Below are positions 19,594 through 29,362 of a stretch of 64,000 bases of DNA, in pieces (position 1 is the stretch's first letter; every line of letters begins with the position of its first letter). The notes beneath the pieces were generated by a model. The model worked only from the letters and a program-made list of their open reading frames with translations, was not told the origin of the DNA and searched no databases. The DNA is from an uncultured Pelagibacteraceae bacterium (GTDB lineage Bacteria > Pseudomonadota > Alphaproteobacteria > Pelagibacterales > Pelagibacteraceae). Position numbers and translations under genes: made by a program. The stretch is taken from NCBI GenBank assembly GCA_902595115.1, contig CACJOS010000001.1, forward strand, positions 1-64,000, given 5' to 3'.

Positions 19594-20154
19594 TTAAATT
19601 TTTTTAACGTATTCAATATTTCTAGTATCAACTATTATTTCATCACCAGACTCGATAAATGGAGGTACTTGGATTTTAATTCCATTACTTAAAACAGCTG
19701 GTTTATATGAGGAGGAAACTGTCTGACCTTTTAAAGCAACATCAGTAGTCTCAACCTTACATGTAATCTGGTTTGGAAGTTGTACGGAGATTGGTTTTTC
19801 ATCATAAATGCTTATAGTTACTTCCAAATTTTCTGTAAGCATATCTCCCTTATTACCAACTATTTCTTTCCCAATTTCTATTTGTTCAAAATTTTGTGGA
19901 TTAATAAAATAATATTTATTTTCGTCATTGTATGAGTAATTAAATTTTATTTCTTCAACTGATGCTTTTTCTAAAGTTTCACTTGATCTAAATCTTTCAT
20001 TTAATTTGGTATTCTTGTTTAAACTCTTCATTTCAACTTGAGCAAATGCACCACCTTTTCCAGGTTTTACGTGTTGTGTTTTAAGCACTTCCCATAAATC
20101 ATTTTTATACTCTAGCAACATTCCAACTCTTATTTCGTTAGCAGATATTTTCAT
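19594..20154 (-). CDS. efp: Translation elongation factor P
   Basis: 'MKISANEIRVGMLLEYKNDLWEVLKTQHVKPGKGGAFAQVEMKSLNKNTKLNERFRSSETLEKA'. Confidence 0.97.
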   Translation of the reverse strand: MKISANEIRVGMLLEYKNDLWEVLKTQHVKPGKGGAFAQVEMKSLNKNTKLNERFRSSETLEKASVEEIKFNYSYNDENKYYFINPQNFEQIEIGKEIVGNKGDMLTENLEVTISIYDEKPISVQLPNQITCKVETTDVALKGQTVSSSYKPAVLSNGIKIQVPPFIESGDEIIVDTRNIEYVKKI

Positions 20155-20777
20155 TTTAATTTTTCTATAGCTTCATATGGTTTATATTTTTTATTATTCC
20201 AAATGTAGCCTGAAATAGCTAAAAAGTTTGCATTATTCAATAATAGTTTTTTATAATTTTTATTGTTTATGCCTCCGATTGTTACAATTGGTATTTTAGT
20301 TACACTTTTTGCGTATTTTAACAAACTTATATTGGCTTTATATCTAACTCTTTTAGTTGTGCTTTTAAAAAAAGCACCAATCGCTATGTACGATGGTCGT
20401 AACTTTATGAATTTATTGATCAAGGTCTTAGAGTTATGACAAGTAATTCCAATAATTTTTTCTCTAATTATTTTTCTAGCTTTACTATATTTCATATCTT
20501 TTTGACCCAAATGACAGCCATCGGCACCTATTTTTTTTGCTATAAAAGGTTTATCATTTACAATAAATTTTGTTTTGTATTTTTTACAAATCTTTTTTAT
20601 TTTTCTGCCTATGGAAATAATTTCTTTTTCTTTGTAGTTTTTAAGTCTTAACTGAAAGAAAGAGACTTTTCTAAGTCTTAAAATTTTCTCTAGTTCTATA
20701 CTGAATAAATGAATGTTATCGATCTTATCTGGTGAAATTAAATAAATAAATTTTCTTTTTTTTTTATTTATTTTCAA
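20151..20777 (-). CDS. thiE: Thiamine phosphate synthase-like protein
   Basis: 'FFQLRLKN...FIVNDKPFIAKKIGADGCHLGQKDM...IIGITCHNSKT...PSYIAIGAFFKSTTK...KIPIVTIGGINNKNYKKLL'. Confidence 0.85.
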   Translation of the reverse strand: MKINKKKRKFIYLISPDKIDNIHLFSIELEKILRLRKVSFFQLRLKNYKEKEIISIGRKIKKICKKYKTKFIVNDKPFIAKKIGADGCHLGQKDMKYSKARKIIREKIIGITCHNSKTLINKFIKLRPSYIAIGAFFKSTTKRVRYKANISLLKYAKSVTKIPIVTIGGINNKNYKKLLLNNANFLAISGYIWNNKKYKPYEAIEKLK

Positions 20778-21774
20778 TTTCTTCTGTCCATTTTCCCTGA
20801 GCAGCTAAAGAGCACATTTTTGCTCTATGATCGAACATTTTTTGGGTTCCGTTAATATTATTGATATCTTTTGACCAAAACTTTAATGCACTTTGTTGTA
20901 ATGCTCTTCCATAAGAGTATGTCATTATAAAATTAGTATTATTTAGCTTATTTATCTCATTTAAATTTTTTGCAGCTTCTTTTTCTGTTTGTCCACCAGA
21001 AAGAAAAGCAATACCAGGAACTTCTGTTGGCACTGATTCCTTTAAACATTTTAGTGTTAATTCTGCTATTTTTTTTGCCTCTAATTTTTGATTACTTGCT
21101 GACCCAGGTAAAATCATATTTGGCTTTAGTATCGTTCCTTTTAAATCTACTTTATTTAAAATTAACTCGTCATAGCATTTTTTTAATACCTCGGATGTTT
21201 TTTCTAGACAATCTTCCGACTTATGCTTTCCATCCATTAAAACCTCAGGCTCAACAATTGGCACCATTCCACTCTCTTGAACTAATGCAGCATATCGAGC
21301 TAGCGCTTGAGCATTTGTATGAATTGCAAGTTTACTAGGAAATTTTTCTGAAATTACATAAACGGCTCGCCACTTTGTAAATCTTGCTCCAAGTTTGTAA
21401 TATTCTTTAAGTCTTTCTCTAAGACCATCTAAACCTTCGGTAATTTTTTCATCTTTTGAATTAGCTAATACCTTCGCTCCAGTGTCAACTTTTATTCCAG
21501 GCACAGCGCCGGAACTTTCAATAAGTTCAGGAATTGTTTTTTTTTTAGATGTTGTTTGCTTTATTGTTTCATCATACAAAATTACTCCTCCAATACAATC
21601 TTTCATGCTCTCAGATGATAAGAGCGTCTCTCTAAATAATAATCTATTCTCTGCTGTTGATTTTACATTTACAGTCTCCAGTCTTTTAGTCATAGTGCCT
21701 GTACTTTCATCAGCAGCTAAAATACCTTTGCCGTTAGAAATCATTTTTTCTGTAATGGAGTATAGCTCTGACAT
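20764..21774 (-). CDS. fba: Class I fructose-bisphosphate aldolase
   Basis: 'GKGILAADESTGTMTKRL...GVILYDETI...GIKVDTGAK...ARFTKWRAVYVIS...VPIVEPEVLMDG...GTILKPNMILPG...GIAFLSGGQTEKEA...YSYGRALQQSALK'. Confidence 0.95.
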   Translation of the reverse strand: MSELYSITEKMISNGKGILAADESTGTMTKRLETVNVKSTAENRLLFRETLLSSESMKDCIGGVILYDETIKQTTSKKKTIPELIESSGAVPGIKVDTGAKVLANSKDEKITEGLDGLRERLKEYYKLGARFTKWRAVYVISEKFPSKLAIHTNAQALARYAALVQESGMVPIVEPEVLMDGKHKSEDCLEKTSEVLKKCYDELILNKVDLKGTILKPNMILPGSASNQKLEAKKIAELTLKCLKESVPTEVPGIAFLSGGQTEKEAAKNLNEINKLNNTNFIMTYSYGRALQQSALKFWSKDINNINGTQKMFDHRAKMCSLAAQGKWTEEIENK

Positions 21775-21778
21775 TTAT

Positions 21779-22960
21779 TTACTCTAGTGCCTTTATACCA
21801 GGTAATTTTTTACCTTCAAGAAATTCTAAAAAGGCTCCACCCGCAGTTGAAACAAAATTAAAATATTTTGTTAAACCAAACTTGTTAAGTGCTGCAACAG
21901 TGTCTCCACCTCCAGCAACAGAATAAATTTCATTTTTTTTGTTTCTTTCCGCAATTTTTTTGGCGATTTCTAGACTACCATATTGAAAATTTTTGTTTTC
22001 AAAATAGCCAGCAGGCCCATTCCAAAGAACTGTTTTGCTTTCTTCAATTGTTTTACTAAGTATTTTGACTGTCTCAGGACCAATATCTAAAATTAAGTCA
22101 TCTTTTAAAATTTCATTTACTTTTTTTACACTTACATTCCCATTTATCTCTTTACTGACAGAAACATCAACTGGATAGATTAAATTACAATTTTCTTTTT
22201 TTGATAAAGTAAAAATATTTTCAACTATATCTTCACAATTAACCTCAAAAATTGACTTTCCAATTTGATAATTTCTATTCTTCAAAATATTATTAGCCAT
22301 TCCACCGACAAATATTAAATTATCGAATTTTGTTATTAAGTTTTTTATAACATTAATTTTTGTAGATATTTTCGAACCACCAATTATACATGTTATTGGT
22401 CTTATAATATTATTTGTTATTTTTTTTAAGGCTGTTATTTCAGACATTAACTGAATTCCAGCATAAGATGGTACATATTTTGTTATTTTAGAAACCGAAG
22501 CATGTTCTCTATGAGAACAAGAAAATGCATCATTAACGTACAAATCTCCAAAACTTGCTAAGGTTTTAGCAAATTCCTCATTATTTTTCTCCTCTCCATC
22601 ATAAAATCTCAAGTTTTCAAGCATTAAAATACTATCATTTCTACCATCAAATAAATCCTGTTTTTTTAAATTATTAATATCTGTTTTTATAAAATGAATA
22701 TTTTGATTTAATTTTTCATTTAGATATTTGCAAATTGGTTCCATAGAAAGTTCATTAATTATTTTGCCTTTTGGTCTACCAACGTGTGAAAGGATTAGTA
22801 TTTTAGCATTATTATTAATTAAAAATTCTAAAGTAGGAATTATTTTGTCTATTCGATTTGAATCTGTCACAATCTGATTATTAAGAGGCACATTTAAATC
22901 TAATCTTAAAATTATTTTTTTATTTTTTAGATTTTTTGCAATACTTTCAACTGACTTCAT
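21779..22960 (-). CDS. pgk: Phosphoglycerate kinase
   Basis: 'LRLDLNVPLNNQ...ILILSHVGRPKG...MLENLRFYDGEEKN...DLYVNDAFSCSHREHAS...VLWNGPAGYFENKNFQYGS...VAGGGDTVAAL...STAGGAFLEFLEGKKLPG'. Confidence 0.97.
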   Translation of the reverse strand: MKSVESIAKNLKNKKIILRLDLNVPLNNQIVTDSNRIDKIIPTLEFLINNNAKILILSHVGRPKGKIINELSMEPICKYLNEKLNQNIHFIKTDINNLKKQDLFDGRNDSILMLENLRFYDGEEKNNEEFAKTLASFGDLYVNDAFSCSHREHASVSKITKYVPSYAGIQLMSEITALKKITNNIIRPITCIIGGSKISTKINVIKNLITKFDNLIFVGGMANNILKNRNYQIGKSIFEVNCEDIVENIFTLSKKENCNLIYPVDVSVSKEINGNVSVKKVNEILKDDLILDIGPETVKILSKTIEESKTVLWNGPAGYFENKNFQYGSLEIAKKIAERNKKNEIYSVAGGGDTVAALNKFGLTKYFNFVSTAGGAFLEFLEGKKLPGIKALE

Positions 22961-23967
22961 TAAGAGATTTTATGTAAATATTGTGTTATATTACACATTC
23001 TATTTGAGAATCCCCATTCGTTATCGTACCAAGCTGAAATTTTACCCATATTTCCCCCAATTGTATTGGTAAGAGATGCATCAACAATTGCTGAATTTGA
23101 ATTATGGTTAAAGTCAACCGATACTAATTTTTCTTTTGTAATTCCTAATACACCTTTCAAATCACTTTTTGAGGCTTTTTCAAAGCAACCGTTTATTGAA
23201 GCAATAGATAGATTTTTTTTAGTACAAAATACTAACTCAATTAAAGATACGTTAGGTGTAGGAACTCTCATCGCAACTCCTTCAAGTTTACCTTTTAATG
23301 ATGGTATAATTTCCCCTATTGCTTTTGATGCTCCTGTTGAGGTAGGTACTATAGATTGAGAGGCAGATCTTGCTCTTCTTGGATCTTTATGTGAGTTATC
23401 TAATATTCTTTGATCTGATGTAAATGCGTGTATTGTTGTCATGAATCCTCTCTCAACTGAGTAATTTCTGTTCAAAACATCTAGCACAGGAGCTAAACAA
23501 TTAGTTGTGCATGATGCGGCAGAGATTATTTGATCCTTGTTGGTAATTGATTTTTCGTTTACTCCGAAGACAACTGTTTTATCGGCGTTTTTACACGGTG
23601 CTGATACAATTACTTTTTTAGCCCCATTTTTTAAGTGGGTATAAAGCTTATCTTTTGAATTAAATTTTCCAGTACACTCCAAGACATAATCAACCCCATG
23701 CTTTGACCAATTAATATCATCAATATTTGTCTCTTGAGAAAACGATATTTTATGTTTGCCAATTGTTAAAGAGTTTTTGTTAAATGTAATTTTTTCTTTA
23801 AATTGTCCATGTATAGAGTCGTACTTAAGTAAATTTGAACTTACTTCGGAACTAGACCTATTATTAATGTGTTTAATTTTGATATCTTTAAATTCATTTT
23901 CAAAAATTGTTCTTACTACCATTCTTCCTATTCTTCCCATTCCATTGATACCAATTTTTATCGTCAT
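22960..23967 (-). CDS. gap: Glyceraldehyde-3-phosphate dehydrogenase
   Basis: 'IKIGINGMGRIGRMVVRT...SAASCTTNCLAPVL...TTIHAFTSDQRILDNSHKDPRRARSASQSIVPTSTGA...AWYDNEWGFSNRM'. Confidence 0.97.
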   Translation of the reverse strand: MTIKIGINGMGRIGRMVVRTIFENEFKDIKIKHINNRSSSEVSSNLLKYDSIHGQFKEKITFNKNSLTIGKHKISFSQETNIDDINWSKHGVDYVLECTGKFNSKDKLYTHLKNGAKKVIVSAPCKNADKTVVFGVNEKSITNKDQIISAASCTTNCLAPVLDVLNRNYSVERGFMTTIHAFTSDQRILDNSHKDPRRARSASQSIVPTSTGASKAIGEIIPSLKGKLEGVAMRVPTPNVSLIELVFCTKKNLSIASINGCFEKASKSDLKGVLGITKEKLVSVDFNHNSNSAIVDASLTNTIGGNMGKISAWYDNEWGFSNRMCNITQYLHKIS

Positions 23968-25934
23968 AAAATTTTGTTTTTGTATATAATATCTTTAGTC
24001 TTATTTGATATTTCGTTAGCTGTTAACTTAAAATCTTTAAAAATTTCCTTATAAGGAGCACTTTTACCAAAATCTTCAACTCCAAAAGATAATCCTTTTT
24101 CCCCAACAAATTTTGACCAAGTATCTGACCTACCAGCTTCAATAGATATTTTATAATTAGTTTCGTTCAATATATTATTTTTATAATCTTTACTTTGTTT
24201 AAAAAATATTTCTTGGCACGGTACTGATATTACTTTGGAATAGGTATTTTCTGTGGCCAATTTATGACTAACATCAAGTGCTAAATTTACTTCCGAACCA
24301 CTAGCAAATATAGTTAAATCAACTTTATCTTTTGATCTATATATCTCGTATGCACCCAGAGAACATTTATTTTGACTTTCATAAACTTTCCTTATTGGAG
24401 ATAAATTTTGTCTACTTAAGGCAAGTACACTAGGAGTGTCTAAATTCTTTAATGCTAACTCCCAGCACTCAATAGTTTCAGTTGTATCAGCTGGTCGAAA
24501 AACATTAAGATTTGGAATTGATCTTAATCCGGTTAATTGCTCTATCGGTTGGTGAGTTGGCCCATCTTCACCAAGACCAATAGAATCATGAGTCATTACA
24601 TAAACAACATTTAGCTTCATAAGAGCTGAGAGTCTAATTGCAGGTTTACAGTAGTCACTAAATATTAAAAACGTTCCTCCATAAGGAATTAATTTACTAT
24701 GTAAAGATAGACCATTCATAATACCGCACATAGCATGCTCCCGTACTCCGTAATGAATATAATTTCCTTTAAAATTATTTTTGCTAATTGGTTTATGGTT
24801 TTTAGTTTTTGTATTATTTGATCCTGCAAGATCAGCAGAACCACCAATAATCATATTTTTTTTCTCGTTTAATGCGGTCAATATTTTTTCTGATGACTTT
24901 CTGGTTGCTAAAATTTCTGAGCTTTTAATTGCATTTTGTTTTTCCTTTTTAAAAATACCAGAAAAATTAGACGAGAAGATTTTATCTATTTGCTTTTTTT
25001 TCTTATTATAAATTTTTCTCCATTTGTCCTCTTTCATCTTGCCAGAACTTCCTATCTGTCTCCATTCCTCCATTATTTTTTTCGGAATTATAAAAGGTTC
25101 GTGTAGCCAATTTAATTTTTTCCTAACCAGTTTAACTTCATTTTCTCCAAGTGGACTTCCGTGCGCTTTCTCACTTCCAGATTTGTTAGGTGACCCAAAT
25201 CCAATTTTTGTAATACAAGATATAACTGTTGGTTTTTTTGCTCTTTGGACCTTTTTTAATGCGTTAAAAATTTTTTTTTCATTATGACCGTCAATTTCAA
25301 TATAGTCCCATCCATAAGAATTGAATCTTTTTTTATGGTTATCAGAGACAGCTAAGCTAGTTGGTCCATCAATAGATATTGAGTTATTATCAAATAACAT
25401 TACTAAGTTTTTTAAACCAAGATGACCGGCAAGACTGAGTGCTTCATGACTTATTCCCTCCATTAAACATCCATCTCCTGCCAACACATAAGTTTTGTGA
25501 TTAAAAATTTTCGGTCCAAATCTCTCTCTTAAAACTTCTTCAGCAACTGCAAAACCAACAGCGTTCGCAATTCCTTGACCCAAGGGTCCCGTCGTAGTTT
25601 CAATTCCACTGCCCGGATGAAATTCTGGATGTCCGGCACAAATACAATTTAATTGCCTAAAATTTTTTATATCTTTAAGACTGATACTTTTATAACCAGT
25701 AAGATATAAAAGAGAATAAAGTAACATTGACCCATGACCTGCAGAAAGAACAAATCTATCTCTATTTAACCAATTTGGATTATTTGGATTAAAATTCAGA
25801 AAACTTTTAAAAAGCACAGTTGCTACATCTGCCATCCCCATTGGCATTCCGGGATGTCCCGAATTCGCTTTTTCTACTGCATCAATAGATAAAAATCTAA
25901 TGGCGTTAGATAAATCTTTATGTAGTTTACTCAA
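23964..25934 (-). CDS. tkt: Transketolase
   Basis: 'ANSGHPGMPMGMADVATVLF...LSAGHGSMLLYSLLYLTGY...GPLGQGIANAVG...AGDGCLMEGISHEA...THDSIGLGEDGPTHQPIEQL'. Confidence 0.97.
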   Translation of the reverse strand: MSKLHKDLSNAIRFLSIDAVEKANSGHPGMPMGMADVATVLFKSFLNFNPNNPNWLNRDRFVLSAGHGSMLLYSLLYLTGYKSISLKDIKNFRQLNCICAGHPEFHPGSGIETTTGPLGQGIANAVGFAVAEEVLRERFGPKIFNHKTYVLAGDGCLMEGISHEALSLAGHLGLKNLVMLFDNNSISIDGPTSLAVSDNHKKRFNSYGWDYIEIDGHNEKKIFNALKKVQRAKKPTVISCITKIGFGSPNKSGSEKAHGSPLGENEVKLVRKKLNWLHEPFIIPKKIMEEWRQIGSSGKMKEDKWRKIYNKKKKQIDKIFSSNFSGIFKKEKQNAIKSSEILATRKSSEKILTALNEKKNMIIGGSADLAGSNNTKTKNHKPISKNNFKGNYIHYGVREHAMCGIMNGLSLHSKLIPYGGTFLIFSDYCKPAIRLSALMKLNVVYVMTHDSIGLGEDGPTHQPIEQLTGLRSIPNLNVFRPADTTETIECWELALKNLDTPSVLALSRQNLSPIRKVYESQNKCSLGAYEIYRSKDKVDLTIFASGSEVNLALDVSHKLATENTYSKVISVPCQEIFFKQSKDYKNNILNETNYKISIEAGRSDTWSKFVGEKGLSFGVEDFGKSAPYKEIFKDFKLTANEISNKTKDIIYKNKIL

Positions 25935-25988
25935 TTACAATCCTATCTAGACTAAGAAGACTCAATTTAATATTATATTTATATATAT

Positions 25989-26303
25989 ATGAAAACTTTC
26001 AGTGAAAAAGAAAAAAAATTAAACACCTCACTTCAAAAGTTAAAGGATTTAAATTTAGTAAATCCATCCCAAAATAAACAAACAGAGTATTTAAAAGAGC
26101 AAAAGAATCAATTAGAAATTGAAAAGAACCAACTTGAAACAAAGTACAATTTATTGATGGAAAACTATCAGAAATTGAAAGATCGAATTAAAAGACAAGA
26201 TTTAGAACAAAAGAATAAGGAAATGATGTTTAACGAAAAAATAGATGAATTAAATCAAGAAACAGATATTTTAATAGAAGAAATAGATAAATGGCAAACG
26301 TAA
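25989..26303 (+). CDS. Coiled-coil protein upstream of zapA (candidate ZauP/DUF4164-like)
   Basis: 104 aa, almost entirely charged heptad-like; overlaps the zapA start by 13 nt. Confidence 0.6.
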   Translation: MKTFSEKEKKLNTSLQKLKDLNLVNPSQNKQTEYLKEQKNQLEIEKNQLETKYNLLMENYQKLKDRIKRQDLEQKNKEMMFNEKIDELNQETDILIEEIDKWQT

Positions 26304-26737
26304 ATATTAAATTTAATGGAAAAGAATTTTTGTTATCCTGTGATGATGGGCAGGAAGATCATTTGGAAGAACTTTCCAATCATTTAAATGAAAAATTCGA
26401 GGGTCTAAAAAATGATCTTGGTAATATAGGTGAAAATAAACTGCTTTTAATTACTTCAATTAAAATTATGGATGAGTATTTTGAAACGAAAAAAAAAATT
26501 AATGAAAAAAAAAATGAGTTAGAAAACCTTAAAAGTAAATTTTTAGAGATAAAAAAACTTGTCTATGCTTATAAAGATGATAAGGAAAAAGAGATAAATA
26601 GTCTTTTAAATAATCATGAAGATCTCAAATCTGAAATAGATAAAACAAAATTAAATTACGAAAAAATTTTGGACGAAGCCACTTCAGAAATTGATAAATT
26701 TATTGAAAAAGTTAATCAAGATAACTCAGTACAATAA
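26291..26737 (+). CDS. zapA: Cell division protein ZapA-like
   Basis: 'ANVNIKFNGKEFLLSCDDGQEDHLEELSNHLNEKFEGLKNDLGNIGENKLLLITSIKIMDEYFE' is the ZapA N-terminal domain. Confidence 0.85.
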   Translation: MANVNIKFNGKEFLLSCDDGQEDHLEELSNHLNEKFEGLKNDLGNIGENKLLLITSIKIMDEYFETKKKINEKKNELENLKSKFLEIKKLVYAYKDDKEKEINSLLNNHEDLKSEIDKTKLNYEKILDEATSEIDKFIEKVNQDNSVQ

Positions 26738-26740
26738 TCT

Positions 26741-27283
26741 GTGTTGAAAAAACATATTAGAAAAAGAATAATTAAAGCTAGAGAGATTAAAAATCAAAAT
26801 AATTTAAAAGTAAAATTTAGTTTATTACGTGAAGAATTAAAAAAAAAAATTTTTAAAAATAAAATTGTTGGAAGCTACTATCCTGTAAACTTTGAGGTAG
26901 ATACACTTCAACTTATGAAAATGTTTAAACAAAAAGGTTATAAATTAAGTTTACCTGTTATAAGTTCTAAATATGATATGAATTTTTATACCTGGAATTT
27001 AAATGATCCTCTATATGTAAATAAATACGGCATTCCAGAGCCAAAATCAAAAATAAAAGTAATACCAAGTATATTATTAATTCCAATGGTTGCTTATGAT
27101 AAAAGATTAAATCGATTGGGATATGGAGGGGGTTATTATGATAGATTTTTAGAAAAATACGAAAAAAAAAATATTTTAAAAATAGGTTTAGCTATTACAT
27201 GCCAAGAAGTAAAAAAACTTCCTACAAATAATTTTGATAAAAAAATGGATTATATATTAACTGAGAAAAAACTTTATAAATGA
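26741..27283 (+). CDS. 5-formyltetrahydrofolate cyclo-ligase
   Basis: 'IVGSYYPVNFEVDTLQLM...ILLIPMVAYDKRLNRLGYGGGYYDRFLEKY'; follows zapA. Confidence 0.92.
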   Translation: MLKKHIRKRIIKAREIKNQNNLKVKFSLLREELKKKIFKNKIVGSYYPVNFEVDTLQLMKMFKQKGYKLSLPVISSKYDMNFYTWNLNDPLYVNKYGIPEPKSKIKVIPSILLIPMVAYDKRLNRLGYGGGYYDRFLEKYEKKNILKIGLAITCQEVKKLPTNNFDKKMDYILTEKKLYK

Positions 27284-28086
27284 GAGTATTATTTTTAGGT
27301 GATATAGTTGGTAATCCTGGGAGAAATGCGATAACGCGAGAATTAAAGGATCAAATTATAAAAAATGACATTGAATTTGTGATTGCTAACGGTGAAAATG
27401 CTGCTGATGAAGGTGTAGGTATAACTAAAAAAATATCAGAAAAGCTATTTAGTTCAGGTGTTGATGTAATAACTACTGGTAATCATGTTTGGGACCAAAA
27501 AGAGACAGCAGATTATATTAATACAGAGAATAGATTGTTAAGACCATTAAATTTAATAAAACCCTCTCCTGGAAATGGATTTGAAGTATATAAGTCCAAA
27601 AATGGGTTTGATATTGGAGTTTTGAATTTAATGGGAAATGTTTTTATGAAAAAATGTGAAAATGTATTCGATGTTGCAAAAGAATTTTTATTAAAAAAAA
27701 AATTGAAAAAAGACTACGATTTTTTATTTGTTGATTTTCATGGAGAGATAACAAGTGAAAAAGCAGCAATGGGACATTTTTTTGATGGTAAAGCTACGTT
27801 ATTAGTTGGAACTCATACACATATACCAACAAACGATGCAAGAATACTGAACTTTGGAACCGCCTACCAAACAGATGCAGGAATGTGTGGAGATTATAAT
27901 TCTGTAATTGGTATGAATAAAGAAAATTCTTTAAAACGATTTTTCAAAGAAGACTCAAAAAAACATTTTCCAGCAGAAGGTATTGCAAGTCTGTCTGGTG
28001 TCATTGTTGATTGTGATAAAGAAACTGGTTTAGCTAAAAACGTAGAAAGTTTTATCTTTGGAGGTGATTTAAAAAATACTCACTAA
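27280..28086 (+). CDS. YmdB family metallophosphoesterase
   Basis: 'MRVLFLGDIVGNPGRNAI...VIANGENAADEGVGIT...DVITTGNHVWDQKE...DFHGEITSEKAAMGHFFDGKATLLVGTHTHIPTND'. Confidence 0.93.
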   Translation: MRVLFLGDIVGNPGRNAITRELKDQIIKNDIEFVIANGENAADEGVGITKKISEKLFSSGVDVITTGNHVWDQKETADYINTENRLLRPLNLIKPSPGNGFEVYKSKNGFDIGVLNLMGNVFMKKCENVFDVAKEFLLKKKLKKDYDFLFVDFHGEITSEKAAMGHFFDGKATLLVGTHTHIPTNDARILNFGTAYQTDAGMCGDYNSVIGMNKENSLKRFFKEDSKKHFPAEGIASLSGVIVDCDKETGLAKNVESFIFGGDLKNTH

Positions 28087-28091
28087 ATAAA

Positions 28092-28817
28092 ATGGCAGGA
28101 CATTCACATTGGGCAGGTATCAAACATAAAAAAGGTAGAGCAGATAAACAACGATCAAAGATTTTTTCCAAACTTTCAAAAGAAATCACAGTAGCAGCAA
28201 AGTTAGGTGATAAAGATCCCAACATGAATTCAAGATTAAGATCTGCAATTCAAGCTGCGAGAACAGCGAATATGCCAAAAGACAACATAGAGAGAGCAAT
28301 AGATAAATCCTCAGGAAATTTAGGATCGAGTTTAGAAAATATTAGATACGAGGGGTTTGGTCCTGAAAAAATTGCAGTTATTGTTGAGGCTCTCACAGAT
28401 AATAAAAATAGAACAGCTTCACAATTAAGAACTATTTTCAACAAGAACGGAGGTAATCTTGGATCGAGCGGTTCTGCATCACATAATTTTACCCAAGTAG
28501 GAGTAATTAGAATAGACAAGAAAGATATTGAAGAAGAAAGAGTTTTAGAATTAGCAATAGAGGCTGGAGCAACAGAGTGTTTCAGTTATGAGGATTTTCA
28601 CGAAATCCATTGTGATAAAAGTAGCATTTATAGTGTTAAAAAAAAATTAGAGGAAAATATAACAAATTTCATATCAACTGAATTAGAATGGATACCAAAT
28701 AATAAAGTTGTGGTAAGTAAAGATAATCAAGAGTTAGCCAATAGTTTTTTGGAAGATTTAGATAATAATGATGACGTTCAAAATATTTATACAAATTTAA
28801 ACTTGGTAAATAATTAA
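28092..28817 (+). CDS. yebC: YebC/PmpR family DNA-binding regulatory/translation protein
   Basis: 'MAGHSHWAGIKHKKGRADKQRSKIFSKLSKEITVAAKLGDKDPNMNSRLRSAIQAARTANMPKDNIERAI'. Confidence 0.97.
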   Translation: MAGHSHWAGIKHKKGRADKQRSKIFSKLSKEITVAAKLGDKDPNMNSRLRSAIQAARTANMPKDNIERAIDKSSGNLGSSLENIRYEGFGPEKIAVIVEALTDNKNRTASQLRTIFNKNGGNLGSSGSASHNFTQVGVIRIDKKDIEEERVLELAIEAGATECFSYEDFHEIHCDKSSIYSVKKKLEENITNFISTELEWIPNNKVVVSKDNQELANSFLEDLDNNDDVQNIYTNLNLVNN

Positions 28818-29308
28818 TGTTTATAATAGGAATTGACCCAGGAATTTCAGGTGCTTTATGCTTTATGGAACATGGTAAAATAATTGATGTCATTGATATG
28901 CCAAGCATGGCAGATGGAAAAAAAAATAAAAAGCAGGTTAATGGATCCCAAGTTTTTAATGAAATTTCTAGGCATATAAAGGATAAAAACCCCAATGATG
29001 TCAAAGTTATTATAGAGCATGTATCTGCAATGCCAGGCCAAGGAGTTACTAGCATGTTTAATTTTGGTCAATCTTTTGGTATTCTCAAAGGGATCTGTTC
29101 AGCGATGAATCTTCCTATGTATTTTGTTAGACCCGCAAAGTGGAAAAAATACTTCAGCTTGATAAATGCATCAAAAGACGCAAGCAGGACTAAGGCAATT
29201 GAGATTTTTCCCTATTTTTCAGTAAATTTATCAAAAAAAAAAGATGCAAACAAAGCAGACGCGATCTTGATAGCAAGCTATTTTGAGGAAACTTTTATTA
29301 AAAAATAA
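28817..29308 (+). CDS. RuvC-like Holliday-junction resolvase (RNase H fold; diverged/phage-type rather than canonical RuvC)
   Basis: 'IIGIDPGISGALCFMEHGKI...VIIEHVSAMPGQGVTSMFNFGQSFGILKGICSAMNLPMYFVRPAKWKKYF...KKDANKADAILIASYFEE'. TAATG junction with yebC. Confidence 0.83.
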   Translation: MFIIGIDPGISGALCFMEHGKIIDVIDMPSMADGKKNKKQVNGSQVFNEISRHIKDKNPNDVKVIIEHVSAMPGQGVTSMFNFGQSFGILKGICSAMNLPMYFVRPAKWKKYFSLINASKDASRTKAIEIFPYFSVNLSKKKDANKADAILIASYFEETFIKK

Positions 29309-29362
29309 GTATTTTTTTGTGTTAGACAAATTGATGACACAATTAAGTGTGAAAGATTTTTA

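Noticed and set aside
19590-19631. Extended N-terminus of suhB (start at 19631)
   Set aside because: It would overlap efp by 38 nt and adds non-conserved residues; the internal Met at 19589 gives a normal IMPase start.
26737-26741. Possible 6S RNA between zapA and the 5-formyl-THF cyclo-ligase
   Set aside because: That is the common location in gammaproteobacteria, but the genes are only 3 bp apart here, so no ncRNA fits.
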